Below the pieces are notes generated by a model, which saw only the letters and a program-made list of their open reading frames with translations, had not been told where the DNA came from and searched no databases. A DNA stretch of 64,000 nucleotides, taken from positions 124,001 through 188,000 of the forward strand of contig JANDJZ010001751.1 in NCBI GenBank assembly GCA_027943245.1, given 5' to 3'. Source of the stretch: Acanthamoeba sp. SK_2022b (Eukaryota > Discosea > Longamoebia > Acanthamoebidae). Shown here piece after piece: positions 34,303-43,198 of the stretch. The translations under genes and the position numbers were made by a program. The number at the start of each line of letters is the position of its first letter. Within the stretch, counting starts at the first letter, position 1.

Positions 34303-35193
34303 ATGATGAAAATGAAAAAACTGGCAACCTTAGCTTCCGCCATCGCGCTGAGCGCCACCCTGAGCGCCAATGCCATGGCCAAAGACACCATCGCGCTGGT
34401 GGTGTCCACACTCAACAACCCGTTCTTCGTCTCGATGAAGGACGGTGCGCAGCAAGAGGCCAACAAGCTGGGCTACAACCTGGTGGTGCTGGATTCCCAG
34501 AACAACCCGGCGAAAGAGCTGGCCAACGTGCAGGATCTGATGGTGCGCGCGCCCAAGCTGCTGCTGATCAACCCGACCGACTCCGACGCGGTAGGCAACG
34601 CCATCAAGATGGCCAACCAGGCTAAGATCCCGGTCATTACGCTGGACCGCGTGGCGAGCAAGGGTGACGTGGTGAGCCACATCGCTTCGGATAACCGCGT
34701 GGGCGGCAAAATGGCCGGCGACTTCATCGCCAAGAAAGTGGGTGCCGATGCCAAGGTGATTCAGCTGGAAGGCATCGCCGGCACCTCCGCCGCGCGTGAA
34801 CGCGGTGAAGGCTTCAAACAGTCGCTGGATCAGAATAAATTCAAACTGTTGGCCAGCCAGCCGGCCGATTTCGATCGCACCAAGGGCCTGAACGTGATGC
34901 AGAACCTGCTGACTGCGCACCCGGATGTGCAGGCGGTGTTTGCTCAGAACGATGAAATGGCGCTGGGTGCGCTGCGCGCGCTGCAAACCGCCGGTAAAAC
35001 CGACGTGATCGTGGTAGGCTTCGACGGCACCGCCGACGGCGTGAAAGCGGTCGAAGGCGGTAAGCTGGCGGCGACCGTGGCGCAGCGTCCCGATCAGATC
35101 GGCGTGATCGGTGTGGAAACCGCCGATAAAGTGCTGAAAGGCGAAAAAGTGCCGGCGACCATCCCGGTCGATTTGAAACTGGTCACTCAGTAA
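34303..35193 (+). CDS. rbsB: Periplasmic ribose-binding protein RbsB
   Basis: Periplasmic ribose receptor of 296 aa, serving both RbsAC transport and Trg-type chemotaxis in relatives. The signal peptide [21 protein letters not shown] ends at NAMA, before [16 protein letters not shown]. Ribose-contact stretches: [41 protein letters not shown] and GFDGTADG. It uses one of two adjacent ATG codons at 34303 or 34306. Confidence 0.98.
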   Translation: MMKMKKLATLASAIALSATLSANAMAKDTIALVVSTLNNPFFVSMKDGAQQEANKLGYNLVVLDSQNNPAKELANVQDLMVRAPKLLLINPTDSDAVGNAIKMANQAKIPVITLDRVASKGDVVSHIASDNRVGGKMAGDFIAKKVGADAKVIQLEGIAGTSAARERGEGFKQSLDQNKFKLLASQPADFDRTKGLNVMQNLLTAHPDVQAVFAQNDEMALGALRALQTAGKTDVIVVGFDGTADGVKAVEGGKLAATVAQRPDQIGVIGVETADKVLKGEKVPATIPVDLKLVTQ

Positions 35194-35254
35194 GTCATAC
35201 CAGCGCCATCGGAACGGGGCGTTTACGATGGCGCGCAATTCAGGAATCAATGCG

Positions 35255-36181
35255 ATGGAAACAGGTAAGCTGGTGGTTCTTGGCAGCATCAATGCCGACC
35301 ATATCCTCAATATTGAACAGTTCCCCCACCCGGGCGAAACGGTGATCGGGAAACAGTATAAGGTGGCGTTTGGCGGCAAGGGCGCGAATCAGGCGGTGGC
35401 GGCCGGGCGCAGCGGGGCGGAGATCGCCTTTATCGCCTGCGTGGGCGCTGACGACATCGGCGAACGTGTCCGCCGGCAGCTGGCGAGCGATCGCATTGAT
35501 ACCCAACCGATTGAAGCCATCGCCGACAGCACCACCGGCGTGGCGCTGATCTTCGTCAACGCCGAAGGCGAGAACGTGATCGGCATCGATGCCGGCGCCA
35601 ACGCCGCGGTGACGCCGGATTACCTGGCGCGCTACCAACAAAAAGTGATCGATGCCGACGCTTTGCTGATGCAACTGGAGTCGCCGCTGGAGACGGTGAT
35701 CGCCGCCGCCCGCCTGGCGAAGCAGCATCACACGCAGGTGATCCTCAACCCGGCCCCGGCGCGTGAGCTGCCGGACGAGCTGCTGGGCATGATCGATATG
35801 ATTACCCCGAATGAAACCGAAGCCCAGCGCCTGACCGGCATCGCCGTGGACAACGACGCCGATGCGGCGCGCGCGGCGCAGGCGCTGCACGACAAGGGCA
35901 TCGCGACGGTGATCATCACCCTTGGCAGCCGCGGCGTGTGGCTGAGCGAAAACGGCAACGGCAAACTGGTGCCCGGCTTCAAGGTGCAAGCGGTGGATAC
36001 CATCGCCGCCGGCGATACCTTTAACGGTGCGCTGGTCACTGCCCTGTTGGAAGGCAAGGTCATGGCCGACGCGGTGCGTTTCGCCCATGCGGCGGCGGCG
36101 ATCGCCGTGACCCGCCCTGGCGCGCAGCCTTCGGTGCCGTGGCGTGAAGAGATCGACGCCTTCTTGCAGCAGCAGGGGTGA
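35255..36181 (+). CDS. rbsK: Ribokinase RbsK
   Basis: Phosphorylates ribose to ribose-5-phosphate with ATP; PfkB family, 308 aa. Motif 1 is [17 protein letters not shown], the ATP site is ITLGSRGVW, and motif 2 is [14 protein letters not shown], holding the catalytic Asp and anion hole. I chose 35255 ([18 protein letters not shown]) on family match, with AGGAA about 9 bases upstream; an in-frame ATG at 35228 is less likely. It follows rbsB by 61 bases and ends five bases before rbsR. Confidence 0.96.
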   Translation: METGKLVVLGSINADHILNIEQFPHPGETVIGKQYKVAFGGKGANQAVAAGRSGAEIAFIACVGADDIGERVRRQLASDRIDTQPIEAIADSTTGVALIFVNAEGENVIGIDAGANAAVTPDYLARYQQKVIDADALLMQLESPLETVIAAARLAKQHHTQVILNPAPARELPDELLGMIDMITPNETEAQRLTGIAVDNDADAARAAQALHDKGIATVIITLGSRGVWLSENGNGKLVPGFKVQAVDTIAAGDTFNGALVTALLEGKVMADAVRFAHAAAAIAVTRPGAQPSVPWREEIDAFLQQQG

Positions 36182-36185
36182 TCCT

Positions 36186-37187
36186 TTGGCCACCATGAAA
36201 GATGTCGCCCGCCTGGCGGGCGTTTCAACCTCTACCGTTTCGCATGTGGTCAACAACAATCGCTTTGTCAGCGACAGCGTGCGCGACAAGGTCATGGCGG
36301 CCGTGGAACAGCTGAACTATGCGCCTTCCGCGCTGGCGCGCAGCCTGAAGCTCAATCAGACGCGCACCATCGGCATGCTGGTGACCGCCAGTAACAACCC
36401 GTTTTATGCCGAAGTAGTGCGTGGCGTGGAGCGCAGCTGCTATGAACGCGGCTACAGCCTGATCCTGTGCAACACCGAAGAAGACGCCGCGCGCATGAAC
36501 CGCAGTATGGAGACGCTGCTGCAAAAGCGCGTCGACGGTTTGCTGCTGATGTGCACCGAAAACCACCGGCCATCGCAAGATGCCCTGAGCCGCTACCCGT
36601 CACTGCCGATCGTCATGATGGACTGGGCGCCGTTCGAGGGCGCCAACGACATTATTCAGGATAACTCGCTGCTGGGCGGCGAGATGGCGACCGATCATCT
36701 GATCGCCTGCGGCTACCGCAAGATCGCCTGCATCGCCGGCCCGCAGGATAAAACCACCGCCCGTCACCGACTGGAAGGCTATCGCAACGCGATGCGGCGC
36801 GCCGGATTGCCGGTTCCGCCAGGGTATGAAGTGCATTGCGACTTTGAGTTTGAGGGCGGTGTGAACGCCATGCGCCAACTGTTGGCGCTGGACGAGCCGC
36901 CGCATGCGGTGTTCGCCGGTAACGACGCGGTGGCGGTGGGCGTTTATCAGGCGCTATATCAGGCCGGGCTTTCCGTGCCGCAGGATATGGCGGTGATGGG
37001 CTACGATGACATTGAGTTGGCGCGTTATCTGGCGCCGCCGCTGAGCACCATTCATCAGCCGAAGGATTCGCTGGGCGAACTGGCGATCGATGCGCTGATC
37101 AATCGCCTGCAAAACCCGGAGCGCGCGCCCCAGGTGCTGGTGCTGACGCCCGAGCTGGTGGAACGCGCCTCGGTGGGCCGCCGTTAA
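36186..37187 (+). CDS. rbsR: Ribose operon repressor RbsR (LacI family), TTG start
   Basis: LacI-family repressor of the rbs operon, inactivated by ribose; 333 aa. The helix-turn-helix is [20 protein letters not shown] and the hinge [14 protein letters not shown]. The sugar-binding core includes [26 protein letters not shown] at 36186, with AGGGG seven bases upstream, gives M-A-T-M-K-D-V, the E. coli N-terminus; the ATG at 36195 has poorer spacing. Its two predicted operators lie before rbsD. It is convergent with hsrA; the two stop codons overlap. Confidence 0.94.
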   Translation: MATMKDVARLAGVSTSTVSHVVNNNRFVSDSVRDKVMAAVEQLNYAPSALARSLKLNQTRTIGMLVTASNNPFYAEVVRGVERSCYERGYSLILCNTEEDAARMNRSMETLLQKRVDGLLLMCTENHRPSQDALSRYPSLPIVMMDWAPFEGANDIIQDNSLLGGEMATDHLIACGYRKIACIAGPQDKTTARHRLEGYRNAMRRAGLPVPPGYEVHCDFEFEGGVNAMRQLLALDEPPHAVFAGNDAVAVGVYQALYQAGLSVPQDMAVMGYDDIELARYLAPPLSTIHQPKDSLGELAIDALINRLQNPERAPQVLVLTPELVERASVGRR

Positions 37188-38599
37188 CTGGCCGCCTTCG
37201 CTTCTTTCTTGCTTTCCTGGCCGCTGATCAAATTGCGGCCATCCTTCCTTCTCAGCAACATAAACACCAGCGCCGACGCCACGGTGACGATCCCCATGGT
37301 GATAAAGGTGTAATGGAAGTGGTCGATCATGGTGCCTAACGACAGGGATTCGTAAAAACGCAGCACCGCCGCGCTGATTGCCACGCCGAAGCTAATGGAC
37401 AGCTGCTGGGTGACCGCCAGGACGCTGTTGCCGGCGCTGGCGTTGGCGTCGTTCAAATCCGCCAGGCTGATGGTGTTCATGGCGGTGAACTGGGTGGACA
37501 TCGCCATGCCCAGCACGAACAGCGGCAGGATCATCAGCCACAGCGGCATGCCCGGGCTTTGCAGGGCGAACTGGGCGATCAGCACCCCGATGATAACGGT
37601 GATGCCGACCAGCGTTTTACGGTAGCCGAACCAGCGCAGCACCTGAGTGACGGTGGATTTCGCCATCAGCGAACCGATGGCGGTCGGCGCCATCATGCAG
37701 CCGGCGACTATCGCCGTATAACCGAATCCCACCTGCAGCATGAGCGGCATTAAAAACGGCACGCAGCCGGTTCCCAGCCTGGAGGCGACGTTGCCGGCGA
37801 TACCGACCGAGAAGGTGCGGGTTTTGAACAGGTCGAGACCGATCAGCGGCTGAGGATGGCGGCGTGCGTGCGCGATATAGCCGAACAGCATCACGAAACC
37901 GCTGAGCAGAATGCCCAGCGAAACGTAGCTCGCCAGCACCCGCTCGCCAAACAGCTCCAGCCCGGTAGAGATCAGCACCAGGCTCAGGCCGAACAGCATG
38001 AAGCCAAGGAAATCGAAGCGGCGCTTGGGCGTGGTGAAGTCCGGCATGTACTTGCGCGCATAGACGATGCCGAGCAGGCCGATAGGGATATTGATCAGGA
38101 AAATCCAGTGCCAGGTGGCGTAGGTGACCAGCCAGCCGCCCAGCAGCGGCCCGAGAATCGGCCCGACCAGGCCGGGCATGGTGACGAAGTTCAGCACCGG
38201 CAGCAGTTCGCTGCGCGGATAGGCGCGCAGCAGCGCCAACCGCGCGACCGGCATCATCATCGCGCCGCCGATGCCTTGCAGCACGCGAGAGGCGACCAGC
38301 ACGCTTAACGTAGGGGACAGGGCGCACAGCAGCGAGCCAAGGGTGAATAACGTCACGGCGAAGATGAACACGCGGCGGGTGCCGAAGCGGTCCGCCAGCC
38401 AGCCGCTGACCGGGATCAGCATCGCCACCGTCAGCGTGTAGCTGATGACGGCCGATTGCATCGCCAGCGGTGAACGCCCCAGGCTTTGGGCGATCGCCGG
38501 CAGCGCGGTGTTAAGGATGGTGGCGTCCAGCGCCTGCATAAAGAACGCCATTGCGGCGATCCACGGTAGTCCTGCCATACTGCGCGCGGATTGGGTCAT
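37184..38599 (-). CDS. hsrA: MFS transporter HsrA (YieO), DHA2-type
   Basis: Inner-membrane efflux-type transporter of 471 aa with about 14 helices. Family motifs: [19 protein letters not shown] in helix 1 (motif D1), [13 protein letters not shown] (motif A), and the motif C region [15 protein letters not shown]. It is the E. coli HsrA orthologue by sequence and place (rbsR-hsrA-yieP). The substrate is unknown; overproduction affects homocysteine resistance and stress responses in E. coli. yieP lies 67 bases upstream on the same strand and may regulate it. Confidence 0.93.
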   Translation of the reverse strand: MTQSARSMAGLPWIAAMAFFMQALDATILNTALPAIAQSLGRSPLAMQSAVISYTLTVAMLIPVSGWLADRFGTRRVFIFAVTLFTLGSLLCALSPTLSVLVASRVLQGIGGAMMMPVARLALLRAYPRSELLPVLNFVTMPGLVGPILGPLLGGWLVTYATWHWIFLINIPIGLLGIVYARKYMPDFTTPKRRFDFLGFMLFGLSLVLISTGLELFGERVLASYVSLGILLSGFVMLFGYIAHARRHPQPLIGLDLFKTRTFSVGIAGNVASRLGTGCVPFLMPLMLQVGFGYTAIVAGCMMAPTAIGSLMAKSTVTQVLRWFGYRKTLVGITVIIGVLIAQFALQSPGMPLWLMILPLFVLGMAMSTQFTAMNTISLADLNDANASAGNSVLAVTQQLSISFGVAISAAVLRFYESLSLGTMIDHFHYTFITMGIVTVASALVFMLLRRKDGRNLISGQESKKEAKAAS

Positions 38600-38666
38600 G
38601 GTCGGTCCTGGTTAAATGGTCGTCTGTCCCTCGTCTCTTTCTTCTATATATAAGCGGGGAGCGTGT

Positions 38667-39356
38667 CTAGTCTTTCTCTTTCAGCAGTACCTGGCAGGCG
38701 ACGAGCGCGCCGGCGCTGTCCCCGGCGAGTATCGCATCGACGATAGCCTGATGATGGCGCAGCTTGATCACTTCATTGCCGGTGATGGCGCGGAAGTAGC
38801 TTTGGTACACCGAACTGAACAGGTTGGCGAACGAGGTCAGGAACGGGTTGCCGCTGGCCTCGTAGATGAGCTGGTGGAATTGGGTATCGACCTGGATCCA
38901 ACGCTCGCGATCAAACTGGGTATGCAGCGCGCGCATTTCCGCCATCAGCTCCGCCAGCAGCTTGGTTTGCTGCGGGCTGGCGTGGTTTGCCGCCAACGCG
39001 CAGGCCTGCGGCTCCAGCGAAGTGCGCAAGATAAGGAAGTGTTGCATCACCTGATCGAAGTTTTCCCGCGTCATCCACCAGGTCAGTAAATCCTGATCGA
39101 GAAAATTCCATTGGCTTTGCGGCATCACGCGGGTGCCGATACGTGGGCGCGGCAACAACATGCCTTTGGCGGCTAACATCTTTACCGCTTCGCGTACTGC
39201 GGTGCGGCTGACGCCGAATTGCTCGCCCAGTTCCATTTCACCGGGCAGGATGCTGCCGGCCTGATAATCGCCCGCCAGAATTTGTTGGCCGAGTTTCTCT
39301 GCAAGCAGATAAGAAAGATTGCGTTGGGCGGCCTGTTGTTGTGCATTTAGCGGCAT
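38667..39356 (-). CDS. yieP: GntR-family (FadR/FCD type) regulator YieP
   Basis: Transcription factor of 229 aa. The winged helix-turn-helix is in the first 75 residues (LPGEMELGEQFGVSRTAVREAVKMLAAKGML), followed by RPRIGTRVMPQSQWNFLDQDLLTWW, a family hallmark. The C-terminal helical FCD effector domain has metal-site histidines. The ligand is unknown. It lies just upstream of hsrA and directly next to the tRNA-Glu locus, which in E. coli is occupied by rrnC. Confidence 0.94.
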   Translation of the reverse strand: MPLNAQQQAAQRNLSYLLAEKLGQQILAGDYQAGSILPGEMELGEQFGVSRTAVREAVKMLAAKGMLLPRPRIGTRVMPQSQWNFLDQDLLTWWMTRENFDQVMQHFLILRTSLEPQACALAANHASPQQTKLLAELMAEMRALHTQFDRERWIQVDTQFHQLIYEASGNPFLTSFANLFSSVYQSYFRAITGNEVIKLRHHQAIVDAILAGDSAGALVACQVLLKEKD

Positions 39357-39582
39357 GGCTGCGGGTCCTTACTGACATCGTTATTTCTATTTTACTCCAG
39401 TGATCGCCAGCTTTTATGGCTGTTTGCCGGAAAAAGTGACATAAATTCGTCGCTTTTTCGCCCTTTTGTTGAAAAAAAGCGCGCTTGAAAAGTTTTTTGC
39501 AATTAGGGGTTACCTGTTGATGTCATGAGTTATTCATGCTGATACGAACCGATTAAGTTATTCAGTTTAATCGGATTTTCGT
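39357..39582. other. Upstream region of the tRNA-Glu locus
   Basis: Holds A and T tracts (39470-39500) like an rRNA promoter UP region, but no good -10 follows. A weak extended -10 (TGCTGATAC at 39537-39545) has TTGATG 17 bases before it. A perfect 8-bp hairpin, CCGATTAA / TTAATCGG (39549-39574), ends nine bases before the tRNA. No 16S 3' end (CACCTCCTTA) is present. Confidence 0.5.
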
Positions 39583-39658
39583 GTCCCCATCGTCTAGAGG
39601 CCTAGGACACTGCCCTTTCACGGCTGTAACAGGGGTTCGAATCCCCTTGGGGACGCCA
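39583..39658 (+). tRNA. gltT-like: tRNA-Glu (anticodon TTC)
   Basis: A 76-base cloverleaf with encoded CCA. The acceptor stem GTCCCCA/TGGGGAC is fully paired, the D stem is GTCT/GGAC, the anticodon loop is CTTTCAC (TTC), and the T arm AGGGG TTCGAAT CCCCT is perfect. The anticodon stem CTGCC/GGCTG has a T-T mismatch at pair 28:42, where E. coli has C-G. In enterobacteria this tRNA normally sits in the 16S-23S spacer; here it stands alone, with spacer-like sequence downstream. The symbol is only by analogy. Confidence 0.96.
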
Positions 39659-39841
39659 TTCCGATAATGAGTGAAAGACATTATCACCGGTCACGACAGG
39701 CCGAAAAAATCTTAAAGATGACTTGCGAGTCATGTTTAAGATATTGCTCTTTAACAATCTGGAACAAGCTGAAAATTGAAACATGACGGCTGAAATTTAT
39801 CCCTCCGTAGATGTACTGGGATAAAGAGTAACCTGTCATAG
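39659..39841 (+). other. rRNA-operon spacer-like sequence with boxB hairpin and boxA
   Basis: A hairpin at 39710-39741 (TCTTAAA and ATGACT paired with AGTCAT and TTTAAGA) is followed by TGCTCTTTAACA (39745-39756), identical to the E. coli rrn leader boxA. Then comes AAGCTGAAAATTGAAAC, also standard just upstream of 23S genes. No 23S start follows. This is the antitermination segment of a 16S-23S spacer without its rRNA genes. Confidence 0.8.
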
Positions 39842-39865
39842 CTGAACATCAGTTCAGGGCTTTTT
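39842..39865 (+). terminator. Terminator of the tRNA-Glu transcript
   Basis: Stem CTGAAC ATCA GTTCAG of 6 bp, then GGC and TTTTT. It ends the rightward tRNA-Glu transcript before the mobB terminator. Confidence 0.75.
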
Positions 39866-39881
39866 GCTATGCGTAAAATGC

Positions 39882-39904
39882 AAAAAAGCGCAGCTACGCT
39901 GCGC
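39882..39904 (-). terminator. Terminator of mobAB overlapping the mobB stop codon
   Basis: On the minus strand GCGCAGC GTA GCTGCGC is followed by six T. The stem includes the last two codons and the TAG stop of mobB. Confidence 0.88.
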
Positions 39905-40412
39905 CGTTCAACCACTCGACAATAAAATCGGCGATGCTTTCCGGTTGATTGAGATCCAATTGCTTAGCCGCGATGGATAGCGGCCGATCGCTGGCTACCG
40001 CCACGACAAACTGATCCAGCATGCCTTCCAACGGTCTGCCGATCTCGGCCCGATAAAGCAGGATCTTGCTGACCGGCTCATGTTTGAACCCTTCCACCAG
40101 AATCAAATCGACCTTATCGGCATCAAAACGTTCTGCCAGGTAGTGCAGGTCCAAAGGCTGTTGTTCCGGCGTTTCGGTCATTAATGCCCAGCGGCGATCG
40201 CTGGCGACCAGCGTTTGGTCGGCACCCGCTTTGCGCAGCTCATAGCTGTCTTTGCCCGGCGTATCCACATCCATGTCATGATGCGTATGCTTTATCAACC
40301 CAACCCTCACCTGGCGCTGTTTCAGCATCGGGATCAACTGTTTGAGCAGGGTGGTTTTTCCCGTTCCACTATAGGCACCGATGGCCAGTAAGGGGGGCAA
40401 TGAACGATTCAT
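39894..40412 (-). CDS. mobB: Molybdopterin-guanine dinucleotide biosynthesis adapter MobB
   Basis: GTP-binding adapter of 172 aa that assists MobA in attaching GMP to molybdopterin. The P-loop is AIGAYSGTGKTTLLKQL (near residue 10), with KHTHHDMDVDTPGKDSY and LILVEGFKHEP as family motifs. Its ATG overlaps the mobA TGA (ATGA), so the two are translationally coupled. Set at 40412, MNRSLPPLLAIG. In E. coli mobB lies next to rrnA; here it lies next to the lone tRNA-Glu. Confidence 0.95.
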   Translation of the reverse strand: MNRSLPPLLAIGAYSGTGKTTLLKQLIPMLKQRQVRVGLIKHTHHDMDVDTPGKDSYELRKAGADQTLVASDRRWALMTETPEQQPLDLHYLAERFDADKVDLILVEGFKHEPVSKILLYRAEIGRPLEGMLDQFVVAVASDRPLSIAAKQLDLNQPESIADFIVEWLNGAA

Positions 40413-40999
40413 TTCTTTAGCTCTCGTGCTTGCTGCCAATTCCGGCAGTCTTCCGGCGTATTCAGGTTATGAAATGCCGCTTGTTGCCCGCTGAACACCA
40501 CGCGTTGTGCGTTAATCTGATGCAAGAACAGCATCAGCTTGCGTTCACCCCGCGTCAGATAGTCAGCCAGCTGCGGCGCTGTTTGGGTATGCAATAACGC
40601 CAGCGTAGGGTGATCTCGTTCACCATCGCTGGCAAAGGCCGCTGGCGCTGCGCCTTTTTGCTGCCATAGCTGTGCGACTAAGTCGGCGGGAAAGTCGGGG
40701 ACGTCACAAGGGACGAAGGCCACCCACTCGTTGGGAGATTGCTTGAGCCCGGCGAGCATCCCGGCCAACGGCCCGGCGAAATCGGGCGTCAGATCGCCAA
40801 TCACCGGCAAACCGCTCGCCTGGTAGCGTGCCTGATTGCGGTTGGCGCTGATGGCGACGGAAGCCACCTGCGGCCGTAACCGGGCCAGAACATACTGATA
40901 GAGTGCGATACCGCCAATCGACACCAGGCCTTTATCCTCACCGCCCATGCGCGTGGCTCGCCCGCCGGCCAAAATTACGCCGCTGATTTCTTTATGCAT
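40409..40999 (-). CDS. mobA: Molybdenum cofactor guanylyltransferase MobA
   Basis: Transfers GMP from GTP to molybdenum cofactor, forming the MGD cofactor of DMSO reductase-family enzymes; 196 aa, cytoplasmic. The nucleotide-binding motif is ILAGGRATRMGGEDKGL, followed by ANRNQARYQ, FVPCDVPDFP and GERDHPTLALLH. The ATG at 40999 (MHKEISGVILAGG) fits the family better than the longer reading. First gene of mobAB, divergent from yihD. Confidence 0.96.
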   Translation of the reverse strand: MHKEISGVILAGGRATRMGGEDKGLVSIGGIALYQYVLARLRPQVASVAISANRNQARYQASGLPVIGDLTPDFAGPLAGMLAGLKQSPNEWVAFVPCDVPDFPADLVAQLWQQKGAAPAAFASDGERDHPTLALLHTQTAPQLADYLTRGERKLMLFLHQINAQRVVFSGQQAAFHNLNTPEDCRNWQQARELKK

Positions 41000-41147
41000 C
41001 TCGTTTATCCCGCCTTGTCGATGCGCTGATTGTAGCGCTAAAGCCGGCGTGACATCAGGATTTACCTTTATTGACAAGCCGGTTCTTTCACTGCGTGGGT
41101 AAGCCTGTTACTTTGTGAGTTTATTCATGCTATTGGACGATATTGAG

Positions 41148-41417
41148 ATGAAAACGCATCGCGTAAATGAGTTGATCGAGCTGTTGCACCCGGCCTGGCA
41201 GGAAGATCCCGATCTCAATTTGATGCAGTTTTTGCAAAAACTGGCGAAGGAAGCGGGCTTCCAGGGCGAGTTGTCCGAGCTGAGCGATGATATTCTTATT
41301 TACCACCTGAAAATGCGCGGCAGCGCCGGCACGGATCAGATCCCGGGCCTGAAGAAAGATTACGAAGAAGATTTTAAAACGGCGCTGTTGCGCGCTCGCG
41401 GGGTTATTAAGGACTGA
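41148..41417 (+). CDS. yihD: Conserved small protein YihD
   Basis: Cytoplasmic protein of 89 aa, function unknown (DUF1040). It reads [18 protein letters not shown], then [11 protein letters not shown] and a C-terminal [19 protein letters not shown], all shared with E. coli YihD. I use 41148 to match the family length; an in-frame ATG at 41127 is possible. It sits before srkA-dsbA, as in E. coli. Confidence 0.93.
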   Translation: MKTHRVNELIELLHPAWQEDPDLNLMQFLQKLAKEAGFQGELSELSDDILIYHLKMRGSAGTDQIPGLKKDYEEDFKTALLRARGVIKD

Positions 41418-41515
41418 CCTTCGTGCGGTGCGAGAAAGCATAGCTCGTGAAACGCGCCATTAATGCTACTATTTCTCATTCCCGGCACCGTGCTGTCAGC
41501 GATCAAACGAACGTT

Positions 41516-42502
41516 ATGAATAACTCTGCTTTTAATTTCGACACTCTGTCGCCCGACTTGATTATGGACGCGCTAGAAGGGGTTGGCCTGCGCGTCGACT
41601 CCGGTCTGACGGCGCTGAACAGCTACGAGAACCGCGTCTATCAGTTTATGGACGAAGATCGCCGGCGCTACGTGGTGAAGTTTTACCGCCCGGAGCGCTG
41701 GAGCGCTGCGCAGATCGGTGAGGAGCACCAGTTCGCTCTGGATCTGGCGAAGGCGGAGATCCCGGCGGTAGCGCCGTTGGCGTTGCAAGGCGCTACGCTG
41801 CATACGCACGCTGGGTTCTTCTTTACCCTGTTCCCCAGCGTGGGCGGGCGGCAGTACGAGATAGACAACCTGGAGCAGTTGGAATGGGTGGGTCGTTTCT
41901 TGGGGCGTATCCATCAGGTCGGTGGTGAGCGTTTGTTCGCCGAGCGGCCGACGATGGGGGTTGAAGAGTATCTCACCGCCCCGCGTCAGGTGTTGGCCGG
42001 TTGCGAGCTGTTGCCGGCAGCGCAGCGTGAGGGGTTCCTGCAGGCGACGGATAACCTGATCGCGGCGATCAAGCCGCACTGGCATCTGAACTGGCAGCCG
42101 CGCCGTTTGCACGGTGATTGCCATCCGGGCAATATTTTGTGGCGCGACGGCCCGCTGTTCGTCGATCTTGATGACGCACGTAATGGCCCTGCGGTGCAGG
42201 ACTTGTGGATGCTGCTGCACGGCGAACGCCGCGATCAACTGATGCAGTTGGACGTCTTGCTGGAGGCGTACGGTGAATTTGCCGAGTTCGATCAGCGCGA
42301 GTTGGCGTTGATCGAGCCGCTGCGGGCGATGCGCATGGTGTATTACCTGGCCTGGGTCGCCCGCCGTTGGCAGGATCCGGCCTTTCCTAAGAGTTTTCCG
42401 TGGATGGCGGAGTCTGATTTCTGGTTGTCTCAGACTGCGGCCTTCACCGAACAGGTTAAGCTGTTGCAGGAGCCTCCTCTGCAGCTGACGCCAATGTATT
42501 GA
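41516..42502 (+). CDS. srkA: Stress response Ser/Thr kinase SrkA (YihE/RdoA)
   Basis: Cytoplasmic kinase of 328 aa with an aminoglycoside-kinase-like fold; in E. coli it belongs to the Cpx regulon and counters MazF-linked death. The catalytic loop is RLHGDCHPGNILW and the metal site FVDLDDARNGPAVQDLW. The ATG at 41516 (MNNSAFNFDTLSPDLI) matches the family; the in-frame extension to 41447 lacks support. The C-terminus LQEPPLQLTPMY is highly conserved. dsbA starts 29 bases downstream, and part of dsbA transcription probably comes through srkA. Confidence 0.96.
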   Translation: MNNSAFNFDTLSPDLIMDALEGVGLRVDSGLTALNSYENRVYQFMDEDRRRYVVKFYRPERWSAAQIGEEHQFALDLAKAEIPAVAPLALQGATLHTHAGFFFTLFPSVGGRQYEIDNLEQLEWVGRFLGRIHQVGGERLFAERPTMGVEEYLTAPRQVLAGCELLPAAQREGFLQATDNLIAAIKPHWHLNWQPRRLHGDCHPGNILWRDGPLFVDLDDARNGPAVQDLWMLLHGERRDQLMQLDVLLEAYGEFAEFDQRELALIEPLRAMRMVYYLAWVARRWQDPAFPKSFPWMAESDFWLSQTAAFTEQVKLLQEPPLQLTPMY

Positions 42503-42531
42503 AGCTTTAACACAATGGAGAGTTTAGTCTT

Positions 42532-43155
42532 ATGAAAAAAATATGGTTGGCGCTCGTTGGCATGGTGATGGCATTCAGCGCCTCGGCGGCACAGTTTAGC
42601 GATGGCGCTCAGTACGTGACCCTGGACAAGCCGGTGACCGGCGAGCCGCAGGTGCTGGAGTTCTTCTCCTTCTACTGCCCGCACTGCTACCAGTTCGAGC
42701 AGGTCTATCACGTGTCTGAAAACGTGAAGAAGGCCTTGCCTGCCGGCACCAAAATGACCAAGTACCACGTGGAGTTCCTGGGGCCGTTGGGCAAACAGCT
42801 GACTCAGGCATGGGCGGTTGCGATGGCGCTGGGCGTGGAAGACAAAGTAAGCCCGCTGATGTTTGAAGCGGTACAGAAAACCCAGACCGTGCAAACGCCG
42901 GACGATATCCGTAACGTCTTCGTGAAAGCGGGCGTGACCGCCGCTGATTATGACGCGGCCTGGAACAGCTTCGTGGTGAAATCTCTGGTGGTTCAACAGG
43001 AGAAAGCCGCGGAAGATCTGCAGCTGCGCGGTGTGCCGGCGGTATTCGTGAACGGCAAATACATGGTTAAAAACGATGGCCTGGACACCAGCTCGATGGA
43101 CGCGTACGTGAAGCAGTTCGCCGACGTGGTTAAATTCCTTAGCCAGCAGAAATAA
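42532..43155 (+). CDS. dsbA: Periplasmic thiol:disulfide oxidoreductase DsbA
   Basis: Main oxidant for disulfide bond formation in exported proteins; 207 aa. The signal peptide [19 protein letters not shown] precedes mature AQFSDG. The active site is CPHC (Cys49 and Cys52 of the precursor) in [12 protein letters not shown]. The cis-proline is in [14 protein letters not shown] helical insertion splits the thioredoxin fold, as usual. GGAGAG ribosome-binding site upstream; strong terminator downstream. Confidence 0.98.
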   Translation: MKKIWLALVGMVMAFSASAAQFSDGAQYVTLDKPVTGEPQVLEFFSFYCPHCYQFEQVYHVSENVKKALPAGTKMTKYHVEFLGPLGKQLTQAWAVAMALGVEDKVSPLMFEAVQKTQTVQTPDDIRNVFVKAGVTAADYDAAWNSFVVKSLVVQQEKAAEDLQLRGVPAVFVNGKYMVKNDGLDTSSMDAYVKQFADVVKFLSQQK

Positions 43156-43170
43156 GCCTGATTCAGCATG

Positions 43171-43198
43171 AAAAACGCCGGCATTGCCGGCGTTTTTT
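43171..43198. terminator. Bidirectional terminator between dsbA and yihG
   Basis: Stem CGCCGGC / GCCGGCG, three-base loop, with five A before and eight T after, so it works for dsbA on the plus strand and for yihG on the minus strand. The yihG stop codon begins at 43199, just outside it. Confidence 0.92.

Noticed and set aside
39500..39582. A clear sigma-70 promoter for tRNA-Glu
   Set aside because: Only a weak extended -10 with a poor -35 could be found; the promoter remains unassigned.
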